This document shows, piece by piece, positions 1 to 6,462 of a DNA stretch of 8,467 nucleotides; within the stretch, counting starts at the first letter, position 1, and every line of letters starts with the position of its first letter. The position numbers were made by a program, and so were the translations under genes. The notes below the pieces were generated by a model that searched no databases, had not been told where the DNA came from, and saw only the letters and a list, made by a program, of their open reading frames with translations. This stretch comes from DATAFT01 sp035544635. GTDB taxonomy: Bacteria; Acidobacteriota; Thermoanaerobaculia; Multivoradales; Multivoraceae. The stretch covers positions 1 to 8,467 of the forward strand of contig DATKDQ010000089.1 in assembly GCA_035544635.1 (NCBI GenBank), written 5' to 3'.

Positions 1-160
1 GACATCCTCATTCCCATCCGGCCTATGCTGCGGTACCATACTGCCGAGCCGAGTAGAGATCCGCTTGGTGCCTTTCCTTCGACGGCGGGCGTACGACAGG
101 ACGAGGCGGGCGCGTGCGCGCCTGACGCGGAAGCCACGTTCGGCGGGACGCGGACATGAG
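1..160. other. Leading region without a convincing gene
   Basis: Frame 1 is open from the window edge to a TGA at 157-159, just before the proposed TTG start of the Omp85 gene. Its third codon positions are clearly less GC-rich than in the real genes nearby, and the short peptide resembles nothing I recognise. It could be the tail of an upstream gene, but that is weak. Boxes such as TATGCT (24-29) and CATACT (37-42) are only partial matches to a -10 element, so I do not call a promoter. Confidence 0.35.
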
Positions 161-1981
161 TTGCCGGGCAGGTGCTCGCTCGTCATCCTCGCCCTGTTCG
201 CGCCGGCCCTACGCGCCGCCGAGGGCGGCGGCGCCTTCTGCGACCGCGTGCGCGCGCAGGTCGGCGGCGCGGCCGTCGCGCTCGCCGACATCCCCGCCGG
301 AAGCATCGTCGGCCGCATCGACCTGCGCATCCTCGACGTCTTCGATACGCCCGCCCACGGCGACAGCCGCCCACCCCGGCTCCCCTACCGTCTCGCCAAC
401 CGCATTCACGTCAACACCCGCCCGTCGGTCCTCGAGCGCGAGCTCCTGTTCGGGAGCGGCGATCCCTTCGACCCGCGCACGCTCGAGGAGAGCGAGCGCC
501 GCCTGCGCCAGCACAGCACCGTCTACGACGCCTGCATCGCTCCCGTGCGCGTGCGCGGGCGCGAGGTCGACGTGATGGTCGTCACGCGCGACGTGTGGAC
601 GCTCGGCGCGCGCGCCGGCTTCCGCCGCTCGGGCGAGGCGACCACCGTCCAGTTCGGCCTCGAGGACGCGAACTTCCTCGGCAGCGGACGGCTGGTCGAT
701 CTCGCCTACGTCGACGACCCCGACCGCACCGAGCGCCGCCTTCGCTACCAGGATCCGGCGCTCTTCGGTACCCGCGCCGAGCTCGCCCTGAAGGTCGCGG
801 AGCGCAGCGACGGCCACCGCTACACGCTCGACGCCGAGCGCCCGTTCTTCTCGTTCGACGCGCGCTGGAGCGCCGGCACGCGTCTGGTCTCCGACCAGGC
901 GCTGATCAAGCTCTACTCGCGCGGCGAGGTGACCGATCGCTTCGTCCAGGAGTCCACGTTCCTCGAAGTGCGCGGCGGGCTGTCGCCTGGCTACACCGGG
1001 AGCGGAGCGCACCGCTTCCTCGCCGGCTTCACCTGGGACGAGCGCCGGTTCCACGACGCGCCGGCGGGGCTCGATCCGCTCGCCCCGCCGGGACCGTTCG
1101 GGCCGGCGGAGCTCGGGCCCGGCGGGCGCCTGGGACCCGGAGGCGCCGCACCCGGTCCATCCGCCGGCCCGCTCACGCGGCGCAGACTCGACTCGCCGCG
1201 CGAGCGCGCGGAGGGGCCTCGATCGAGCACACCGACCCCGGGCTCGCGCACCGTCGCCTACCCCTGGGTGGGCTGGCAGTGGGTCGAGGACGGCTTCGTC
1301 GAGCGTCACGACATGGATCGGCTGGCGCGCACCGAGGACTGGAACCTCGGCGCGCAGTGGAGCGCGCGCGCCGGATGGTCGTCGGCAGCGTGGGGCGCCG
1401 ACTCGGACCAGGCGATCCTCTCGCTCGACTGGAGGCAGGGCGCGGCGACCCGGCGCGGGCGCCACGTCGTCCTCTTCGGCGCCTGGGGAGAGGGGCGCTT
1501 CGACACCGACTCGACCGAGAACCTGGTCGCCGGGGCGCGGGTGCGCCACTACTTCTCGAACTTCGGCCGCCACCAGCTCACGACCAGCGTCCAGCTCGAC
1601 GCCGCGCGCAACCTCGATCCCGAGACACAGCTCCTCCTCGGCGGCGACAACGGCCTGCGCGGCTATCCGATGCGCTTCCGCGACGGCGACCGCCGGCTCC
1701 TCGCCTCGGTCGAGCAGCGCTTCTACACCGACCTCGAGGTGCTCGACCTGTTCCACGTCGGCGCCGCCGTGTTCGTCGACGCCGGGCGCGCGTGGTACGC
1801 GGGGACCCGCCCGGGCGAGGCCGACGAGACGCTGCGCGACATCGGCGTCGGCCTGCGTCTCGGCTCGAGCCGCTCGTCGCAGGGAACGATGATCCACCTC
1901 GACGTCGCGTTCCCGCTCGACGGCCGGAGCGGCGAGCGCCGCGGCGTCCAATGGCTGGTCACGACCAAGGAGTCGTTCTGA
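161..1981 (+). CDS. Omp85-family (BamA/TamA-like) outer-membrane protein with one POTRA domain
   Basis: Probable outer-membrane beta-barrel of the Omp85 superfamily, which inserts or translocates proteins or lipids at the outer membrane; the substrate is unknown. Numbered from TTG 161 (606 aa), a short hydrophobic signal peptide (SLVILALFAPAL, likely cut near ALRA-AEGG) precedes a single POTRA-like region (about 70-148: HVNTRPSVLERELL, a Glu/Arg-rich helix, DVWTL at 144-148). A long beta-rich barrel follows. The family's L6 motif appears as GLRGYP (498-503), followed by FVDAGRAW, and the protein ends in Phe as expected for a barrel C-terminus. BamA has five POTRAs and TamA three, so this is neither orthologue. 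Residues about 301-361 are a Pro/Gly-rich low-complexity insert, probably a surface loop. The start is uncertain: the frame stays open to TTG 65 and GTG 68, but that would put about 32 mostly Arg-rich residues before the signal peptide. No strong ribosome-binding site marks either choice. Fold confident, function inferred. Confidence 0.88.
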   Translation: MPGRCSLVILALFAPALRAAEGGGAFCDRVRAQVGGAAVALADIPAGSIVGRIDLRILDVFDTPAHGDSRPPRLPYRLANRIHVNTRPSVLERELLFGSGDPFDPRTLEESERRLRQHSTVYDACIAPVRVRGREVDVMVVTRDVWTLGARAGFRRSGEATTVQFGLEDANFLGSGRLVDLAYVDDPDRTERRLRYQDPALFGTRAELALKVAERSDGHRYTLDAERPFFSFDARWSAGTRLVSDQALIKLYSRGEVTDRFVQESTFLEVRGGLSPGYTGSGAHRFLAGFTWDERRFHDAPAGLDPLAPPGPFGPAELGPGGRLGPGGAAPGPSAGPLTRRRLDSPRERAEGPRSSTPTPGSRTVAYPWVGWQWVEDGFVERHDMDRLARTEDWNLGAQWSARAGWSSAAWGADSDQAILSLDWRQGAATRRGRHVVLFGAWGEGRFDTDSTENLVAGARVRHYFSNFGRHQLTTSVQLDAARNLDPETQLLLGGDNGLRGYPMRFRDGDRRLLASVEQRFYTDLEVLDLFHVGAAVFVDAGRAWYAGTRPGEADETLRDIGVGLRLGSSRSSQGTMIHLDVAFPLDGRSGERRGVQWLVTTKESF

Positions 1982-1996
1982 AAGTGCTGTGAAAAG

Positions 1997-2040
1997 GCGG
2001 TGACAGGATACTCCTTCGGAAATGAGTTACCTGTCACCGC
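1997..2040 (-). terminator. 44-nt interrupted palindrome between convergent genes; likely terminator of the minus-strand operon, possibly a REP/MITE-like repeat
   Basis: The arms GCGGTGACAGG (1997-2007) and CCTGTCACCGC (2030-2040) are perfect 11-nt inverted repeats. Inside them, after a 2x2 mismatch, ACTC (2010-2013) pairs with GAGT (2024-2027), and a short TT/AA step closes a CGGA loop. Read on the minus strand, the hairpin is followed at once by CTTTTC, a weak T run, which suits an intrinsic terminator for the gene cluster ending in the M23 peptidase. Read on the plus strand no T run follows. The right arm contains the M23 stop codon (TGA, 2036-2034) and the two codons before it. The long, orderly dyad also looks like a dispersed intergenic repeat; one window cannot settle that. 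Confidence 0.6.
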
Positions 2041-3077
2041 AGTTGGCGCGGGAGGGGCTCGTACTCGAAGCTCTGCGGCGCCGCCGCCGCGTTCGCGAGC
2101 AGCTCCTCCTCGTCGTCCCACTGACGATCGAGCATCACGAGACGCGGATCGATCGGCTCGAACGCTCGCTCCGTCCCGCCGACGGTGCCCCGCCGCCACA
2201 CCGCGTAATGGAGGTGCGGATGCGCGATCACGCCGCTCTCGCCGATCTCGGCAAGGACCTCGCCGCGCGTCACGCTCTGGCCCCGGCGCACCTTGGTCCG
2301 GCCGAGGTGGCCGTAGATCGACAGCAGCTCCTCGCCGTGCCGCAGCGCCACCACGTCGCCGAGCCGCCACCAGGTGGAGTCGCGCGCGACCGGGAACTTA
2401 CCGACGAACACCACGCGTCCGTCCGCGGGCGCTAACACCGGCGTCCCCACCGCCGCGGCGAGATCGACGCCCGAGTGGTACTCGTCGGCTTTGGTGAAGG
2501 CGCTCTTGCGGTACCCAAACGAGGAGGTGACGACGAACTCGCCGTAGAGCGGCGACAGCGCCGGCGTGAACGCGACGCGCTCCGGGGTCGCCGCCTCGAA
2601 AGCGCGCAGCCCCGCCACCTTCGCCTCGAGCTCGACGATTGCCAGGCGCATGCGGGTGGCGAGCGTGGCGGTCTCCTCGATCTGCGGCAGGAAGATCGAG
2701 GAGGGAAACGAGCTGGGATCGACGCGGCTCACCGGCAGCGGCTCCATCGACGCAGCGAGCCCGTAGGCGATCCGGATCTTCTCCACGCGCCGGCGCTGCT
2801 CGTCGACGCCCTCGGCGAGCAGGATAAACTCGTCGCGCAGCGTCGCGAGCCGATGGCCGATGCGATCGCGGGTGAGACGCGCCTGCGGCAGCTCGCCGCG
2901 ATGAAGGAGATCGCCGACCGCGCGCGGCGTCACCGCCAGACCGAAGACGAGGAACGCGAGATAGGCGACGAGGCCCACTCGCGAGGCCAGGCGCCGCCGC
3001 GGCGGCGGCGGCCCCGCCCACGCCTCGCGAGGCGCCGGGGTGGTCAAGGGTGCCGGGCCCCTGCTCCGCACGCGCAT
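2034..3077 (-). CDS. Membrane-anchored M23/LytM-family metallopeptidase
   Basis: Predicted cell-wall peptidoglycan endopeptidase of the M23 (LytM/lysostaphin) family, 347 aa. A Pro/Arg-rich cytoplasmic N-terminus (1-32) leads to one membrane segment (about 33-50), then charged, probably coiled-coil stretches (about 62-108 and 131-160), then the LytM domain (about 176-312). Zn-site residues are visible: H201 and D205 in HSGVD, H257 in YGHL, and H288/H290 in HPHLHY. All key residues are kept, so it could be catalytically active, unlike degenerate EnvC/NlpD-type activators; the usual Thr-Gly before the HLH motif is replaced by IAH. ATG 3077 follows the IMPase stop by 12 nt, and a G-rich stretch just upstream (GAGGGGG) can serve as ribosome-binding site, so the two are probably co-transcribed. 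The last residues (LR) and the stop codon lie inside the palindrome at 1997-2040, so the C-terminus may have been reshaped by that element. Confidence 0.92.
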   Translation of the reverse strand: MRVRSRGPAPLTTPAPREAWAGPPPPRRRLASRVGLVAYLAFLVFGLAVTPRAVGDLLHRGELPQARLTRDRIGHRLATLRDEFILLAEGVDEQRRRVEKIRIAYGLAASMEPLPVSRVDPSSFPSSIFLPQIEETATLATRMRLAIVELEAKVAGLRAFEAATPERVAFTPALSPLYGEFVVTSSFGYRKSAFTKADEYHSGVDLAAAVGTPVLAPADGRVVFVGKFPVARDSTWWRLGDVVALRHGEELLSIYGHLGRTKVRRGQSVTRGEVLAEIGESGVIAHPHLHYAVWRRGTVGGTERAFEPIDPRLVMLDRQWDDEEELLANAAAAPQSFEYEPLPRQLR

Positions 3078-3089
3078 CCGCCGGCCCCC

Positions 3090-3917
3090 TCAGGCCCTCT
3101 TCCTGGGCACCAGGCGGTCGAGCTCCGCTTCGCTGGCGTGCCGGCTCGCGATCTCGAGCAGGCGACGGTGCACCCCGGGGGGCCCGGCGAGGATGTTGCC
3201 GCCCTCGAGCCAACGATCGCCGCCCTCGAGATCGGAGATCACGCCGCCCGCCTCCTCGACCAGGAGCGCGCCCGCAGCGACGTCCCACGGCGAGAGCCGG
3301 AACTCGAAGAAGCCGTCGAAGACGCCGGCGGCGGTGTACGCCAGATCGAGCGCCGCAGCGCCGCAGCGCCGGATCGCGCGCGCCTCGAGAAACAGGTCGC
3401 GGAAGAGCGCGAGGTAGGCGTCGATCGCGCCGTGCGCCTTGAACGGGAATCCGGTGGCGAGCACCGCGGTCTCGAATCCGCGATCGCGCAGCCGCATCGC
3501 ACAGGAACCGCGAGCGGCGCCGCCGCCCCGCGTCGCCGTGAAGAGATCGCCGCGCAGCGGGTCGAGCACCACGGCGGCGATCGGGCGGCCGCCCGACATG
3601 CACGCGACCGACACGCAGAAGAACGGAATGCCGCGCAGGAAGTTCGTCGTCCCGTCGAGCGGATCGATGATCCACTCGAGCTCGCCGGCGCGCGAGCCGG
3701 CCCGCCTGCCGCCCTCCTCGGCGAGGAACGCGTGGTCGGGGTAGACGCTCCGGATGCGCTCGACGATGGCGTGCTCGCTGTCGCGGTCGGCGCGCGAGAC
3801 CAGGTCGTTCTTCGCCTTCTCCTCGGTACCGAGATCGGCGCTGCCGTAGAGGCGCAGGAGGACCTCGCCGCCGGCGTACGCGGCGGCGACGGCGACGGAG
3901 AGGAGCTCGGCGTGCAT
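3090..3917 (-). CDS. Inositol-monophosphatase-family phosphatase (SuhB-like)
   Basis: Mg-dependent sugar/inositol phosphatase of the IMPase superfamily, 275 aa, the usual size. The N-terminal pattern MHAELLSVAVAAAYAGGEVL matches the first helix of SuhB-type proteins, which is why ATG 3917 is chosen over ATG 3929, four codons upstream; neither has a clear ribosome-binding site. Family motifs: KNDLVSRAD (36-44), AEEGG (66-70), WIIDPLDGTTNF (82-93, metal-binding D85 and D88), ATGFPF (154-159) and SPWDVAAG (209-216, metal-binding D212). The WIIDPLDGTTNF form fits IMPase/SuhB better than CysQ, but specificity (inositol-1-phosphate, fructose-1,6-bisphosphate, or a nucleotide phosphate) cannot be read from the sequence. 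It starts 62 nt after pyrC and ends 12 nt before the M23 gene, so it is likely part of the pyr transcript, with no evident pyrimidine role. Confidence 0.93.
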   Translation of the reverse strand: MHAELLSVAVAAAYAGGEVLLRLYGSADLGTEEKAKNDLVSRADRDSEHAIVERIRSVYPDHAFLAEEGGRRAGSRAGELEWIIDPLDGTTNFLRGIPFFCVSVACMSGGRPIAAVVLDPLRGDLFTATRGGGAARGSCAMRLRDRGFETAVLATGFPFKAHGAIDAYLALFRDLFLEARAIRRCGAAALDLAYTAAGVFDGFFEFRLSPWDVAAGALLVEEAGGVISDLEGGDRWLEGGNILAGPPGVHRRLLEIASRHASEAELDRLVPRKRA

Positions 3918-3979
3918 TGGGCTGCGCATCTGACGACACGGAGGCGGCGGTCGGTGGCGGTCTGCCCCCTGGCGGCGCG

Positions 3980-5362
3980 TCAGCGCGACGGGGCCGGCAC
4001 CTCGACGACCCTGCCGCCGACGATGGTCAGGACCGGGGCGCCCCTGCCCTTCCATCCCGCGAACGGCGTGTTGCGCGACTTGCTCTGGAACTGGAGCGGA
4101 TCGATCGTCCACTCCTGCTCGAGATCGAGCACAGTGACGTCGGCCGGGCTCCCCGGGACGAGCGTCCCGCCCGGCAGCGCCATCACCCGCGCCGGCCCGC
4201 ACGAGAGCAGGTCGACCAGGCGCGCGAGGTCGATCGTGCCGGGCCGCACCAGACGGTCGAGGCACAGCCCGACCGCGGTCTCGAGGCCCACGATCCCGAA
4301 CGGCGCGATCGCGAACGGCACCCGCTTCTCGTCGACGTGGTGCGGCGCGTGATCGGTGGCGATGGCGTCAACCGTGCCGTCGGCGAGGGCCTCGACCAGC
4401 GCGTCGCGATCGCGCGCGGAGCGCAGCGGCGGGTTCATCTTGGTGTCGGTCGAGAGCCCGCTGCGCAGCACCTCCTGGTCGGTGAGGAGGAGGTGGTGCG
4501 GCGTCACCTCGCAGGTGGCGTCGAGGCCGCGCCGCTTGGCGTCGCGGATGAGCTCGAGGCTGCGCGCGGTGGAGGTGTGCTGGAGGTGATAGCGCCCACC
4601 GGTGAGCTCGACCAGCAGGAGATCGCGGGCGACCATCGCGTCTTCGGCGGCCCCGGGGATCGCGGGCATGCCGAGGCGCGCCGAGAACACACCCTCGTGC
4701 ATGACGCCTTCGCCCGAGAGGTCGAGATCCTGCGCGTGCTGGACCAGCGGGAGCGCGAAGTGCCGCGCGTACGAGAGGGCACGGCGCAGAAGCTCCGAGC
4801 TCGCCACCGGCCGTCCGTCGTCCGAGATCGCCACCACGCCCGCCGCGTGGAGCTGGCCGATCTCGGCGAGCTCCTCGCCCTGGAGCCCCTTCGAGACCGC
4901 GCCCACCGGGTAGACGCGCGCATATCCGTGGCGCCGCGCCTGCGACAGGATGTGCTCGGTGACCGCTGCCGTATCGTTCACGGGGTGCGTGTTCGCCATG
5001 CACGCGACCGCGGTGAAGCCGCCCGCCGCCGCGGCTCGGGTGCCGGTCTCGACCGTCTCCTTGTGCTCGTGGCCGGGCTCACGCAGGTGCACGTGGATGT
5101 CGAGAAAGCCGGGCGCCACCACCTTGCCCTCGAGGTCGAGGACGCGCACGCCGGGGTCGCCCGCGCCGACGCCCCGGCCGGCGCCGCCCCTACCACCCCT
5201 CCGACCGCCGCGGTCGCCGCCGCCACGCTCGCCGCTGGCGTCGCCCAGGTCGATTCGCTCCGCGATCTCGGCCACGACCCCGTCGCGCAGGAGGATGTCG
5301 CGCACGGCGTCGAGGCGCTGGCTCGGGTCGACCACGCGGCCGCCGCGGAGGAGGAGCGTCAC
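3980..5362 (-). CDS. pyrC: Dihydroorotase, type I
   Basis: Catalyses reversible cyclisation of carbamoyl-aspartate to dihydroorotate, step 3 of cytoplasmic pyrimidine synthesis; 460 aa, amidohydrolase fold. Visible active-site motifs: HVHLREPG (90-97; metal ligands H90, H92), CMANTHPVND (121-130), ISDDGRPV (179-186), QHAQD (208-212, H209), LQHTST (260-265, H262), MNPPLRS (309-315) and TDHAPHH (336-342, D337). The set is complete, so it should be an active enzyme rather than the inactive type I homologue that some bacteria keep as a PyrB partner. The start is GTG 5362, preceded at 5 nt by GGAGGGG (5374-5368), a good ribosome-binding site, and 26 nt downstream of the pyrB stop. Residues about 40-71 form a Gly/Arg-rich insert (RGGRRGGRGG) between the N-terminal strands, where other dihydroorotases have a short turn. 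The open frame continues far upstream without a stop, but that is a shadow of pyrB and pyrR. Confidence 0.95.
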   Translation of the reverse strand: MTLLLRGGRVVDPSQRLDAVRDILLRDGVVAEIAERIDLGDASGERGGGDRGGRRGGRGGAGRGVGAGDPGVRVLDLEGKVVAPGFLDIHVHLREPGHEHKETVETGTRAAAAGGFTAVACMANTHPVNDTAAVTEHILSQARRHGYARVYPVGAVSKGLQGEELAEIGQLHAAGVVAISDDGRPVASSELLRRALSYARHFALPLVQHAQDLDLSGEGVMHEGVFSARLGMPAIPGAAEDAMVARDLLLVELTGGRYHLQHTSTARSLELIRDAKRRGLDATCEVTPHHLLLTDQEVLRSGLSTDTKMNPPLRSARDRDALVEALADGTVDAIATDHAPHHVDEKRVPFAIAPFGIVGLETAVGLCLDRLVRPGTIDLARLVDLLSCGPARVMALPGGTLVPGSPADVTVLDLEQEWTIDPLQFQSKSRNTPFAGWKGRGAPVLTIVGGRVVEVPAPSR

Positions 5363-5388
5363 GCCGGCCCCTCCGCTCGAACGCTCGC

Positions 5389-6330
5389 TCAAGCTCCCTC
5401 CCCGCGCGCCCCGTCGAGCAGGTAGAGCACCGCCATCCGCACCGCCACGCCGTTCGCCACCTGCCCGAGGATGAGCGAGTACGGACCGTCGGCGACGTCC
5501 GACGCGATCTCGACCCCGCGATTCATCGGCCCGGGGTGCAGGATGATCACGTCGTCCTTCGCCGTCTTCATGCGCTCGCGCGTCAACGCGAAGAACTCGA
5601 AGTACTCCTTGACCGACGGGAAGATCCTGCGGCTCTGACGCTCGAGCTGGATGCGCAGCATCATGATCACGTCCTTGTCGCGCACCGCCTCCTCCACCGA
5701 GTAGGCGACCTCGGCGCCCAGCGCCTCCGCCTCGAGCGGCATCATGCTGCGCGGGCCCGCGAGCGTCACGCGCGCGCCCATCTTGGTGAGGAGCAGGACG
5801 TTCGAGCGGGCCACGCGGCTGTGCTCGACGTCTCCGATGATCGCGATCTCGAGACCCTGGAGCCTCCCCTTCTCGCGGCGGATGGTGAACGCGTCGAGCA
5901 GCGCCTGCGTCGGGTGCTCGCGCGCGCCGTCGCCGGCGTTGATGACGCCACAGGTCACCTCCCGCGCCAGCATGTCGGGCACGCCCGCGTGCGCGTGGCG
6001 GACCACGATCATGTCGGGCGCCATCGCCTCCAGATTCTTCGCGGTGTCGAGGAGCGATTCGCCCTTCTTGAGCGAGGAGGAGCCGGTCGAGAAGTTCACC
6101 CAATCGGCCGACATCCGCTTGGCGGCGATTTCGAAGCTCGAGCTGGTTCGGGTCGAGGGCTCGAAGAAGAGGCCGAGGATGGTGCGGCCGCGCAGCGTGG
6201 GCACCTTCTTGATCGGACGGCGCGCGACCTCGAGGAACGAGTCGGCGGCGTCGAGAATCATCTCGATCTCGGCGATCTCGAGGTCGGCCACGCCGAGCAG
6301 GTGCCTGCGATTCCAGACCGTGCGCTTCAA
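5389..6330 (-). CDS. pyrB: Aspartate carbamoyltransferase catalytic subunit
   Basis: Transfers the carbamoyl group from carbamoyl phosphate to aspartate, the committed step of pyrimidine synthesis; 313 aa, the normal length. Motifs in order: FEPSTRTSSSFE (56-67, carbamoyl-phosphate binding), SSSLKKGES (84-92, the 80s-loop Ser/Lys), RHAHAG (111-116), EHPTQALLD (138-146), LRIQLERQ (225-232, aspartate-side Arg/Gln) and HPGPMNRGVEI (265-275). The start is TTG 6330: GGAG (6339-6336) lies 5 nt upstream and the protein then begins directly with the conserved N-terminus (WNRRHLLGVADLE). In-frame extension to ATG 6447 would add Pro/Gly-rich residues translated from the structured leader, so I reject it. 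No pyrI regulatory-subunit gene is next to it. It is separated from pyrR by an unusually structured 132-nt gap, listed separately, which probably controls its expression. Confidence 0.96.
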   Translation of the reverse strand: MKRTVWNRRHLLGVADLEIAEIEMILDAADSFLEVARRPIKKVPTLRGRTILGLFFEPSTRTSSSFEIAAKRMSADWVNFSTGSSSLKKGESLLDTAKNLEAMAPDMIVVRHAHAGVPDMLAREVTCGVINAGDGAREHPTQALLDAFTIRREKGRLQGLEIAIIGDVEHSRVARSNVLLLTKMGARVTLAGPRSMMPLEAEALGAEVAYSVEEAVRDKDVIMMLRIQLERQSRRIFPSVKEYFEFFALTRERMKTAKDDVIILHPGPMNRGVEIASDVADGPYSLILGQVANGVAVRMAVLYLLDGARGEGA

Positions 6331-6462
6331 CGCTGCTCCGCCACTGCCTCGACCCGTCTCTCCCGGGCGGGCTGGAGCCCGCGGCCACTCTCCGACCGGA
6401 GCATGCAGGCTGCTCCCCCTCGGGGCCGACGGGGTGGGCGGCTCCAACCCGGATGCCGCGAC
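6331..6462 (-). promoter_or_regulatory. Structured pyrR-pyrB leader with candidate PyrR-binding hairpins
   Basis: Read as minus-strand RNA, this gap holds four successive hairpins before the pyrB TTG. SL0 is GGAGCA / UGCUCC (6416-6411 / 6403-6398). SLA has stem CGGUC / GGCCG and loop GGAGAGU (6398-6382). SLB is GCGGGCU / AGCCCGC (6382-6367). SLC has stem GCCCG / CGGGU and loop GGAGAGA (6368-6352). A competing 12-bp helix with one G-U pair joins 6451-6440 to 6379-6368, which excludes SLB and encloses SL0 and SLA. The right arm of SL0 (UGCUCC) can also pair with GGAGCA at 6339-6334, which contains the pyrB ribosome-binding site. In Bacillus, PyrR binds a hairpin of form ARUCCNGNGAGGYU (from memory); SLA shares the GUC/GGC stem with its U-G pair and a GAGAG-containing loop. 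No terminator T run is present, so translational control is likelier than attenuation. A structured dispersed repeat would also fit. Confidence 0.5.

Noticed and set aside
1..159. Frame 1 open from the window edge to TGA 157-159 as the tail of an upstream gene
   Set aside because: Too short to judge, codon third positions less GC-rich than the neighbouring genes, and no recognisable motif; kept only as a note.
156..575. ATG-started frame at 156 overlapping the start of the Omp85 gene
   Set aside because: Its translation is Ser/Arg/Ala-rich shadow sequence; the signal peptide and POTRA motifs lie in the other frame.
209..1951. Very long open frame on the minus strand opposite the Omp85 gene
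   Set aside because: It is antisense to a well-supported gene, has a low-complexity Ala/Arg/Val-rich translation with no recognisable domain, and is what high-GC coding DNA produces by chance.
1930..1981. C-terminal sorting tag for exosortase H on the Omp85 protein
   Set aside because: The C-terminus ends in a typical barrel strand with terminal Phe; there is no IPTL-type motif, hydrophobic helix or basic tail.
2000..2497. Small plus-strand frames beginning within the palindrome at 1997-2040
   Set aside because: They run antisense to the M23 domain and translate to Arg/Pro-rich sequence.
3918..4265. N-terminal extension of the IMPase gene into pyrC
   Set aside because: The extra residues are antisense-like low-complexity sequence overlapping pyrC in another frame; the family N-terminus starts at ATG 3917.
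2475..5425. Long plus-strand open frames opposite M23, IMPase and pyrC (2475-4352 and 3917-5425)
   Set aside because: Both are shadows of genes with intact family motifs on the other strand; their translations are Arg/Ala/Glu-rich and have no domain.
6367..6382. SLB hairpin (GCGGGCT/AGCCCGC) as a rho-independent terminator between pyrR and pyrB
   Set aside because: No T run follows on the transcribed strand, so intrinsic termination is unlikely.
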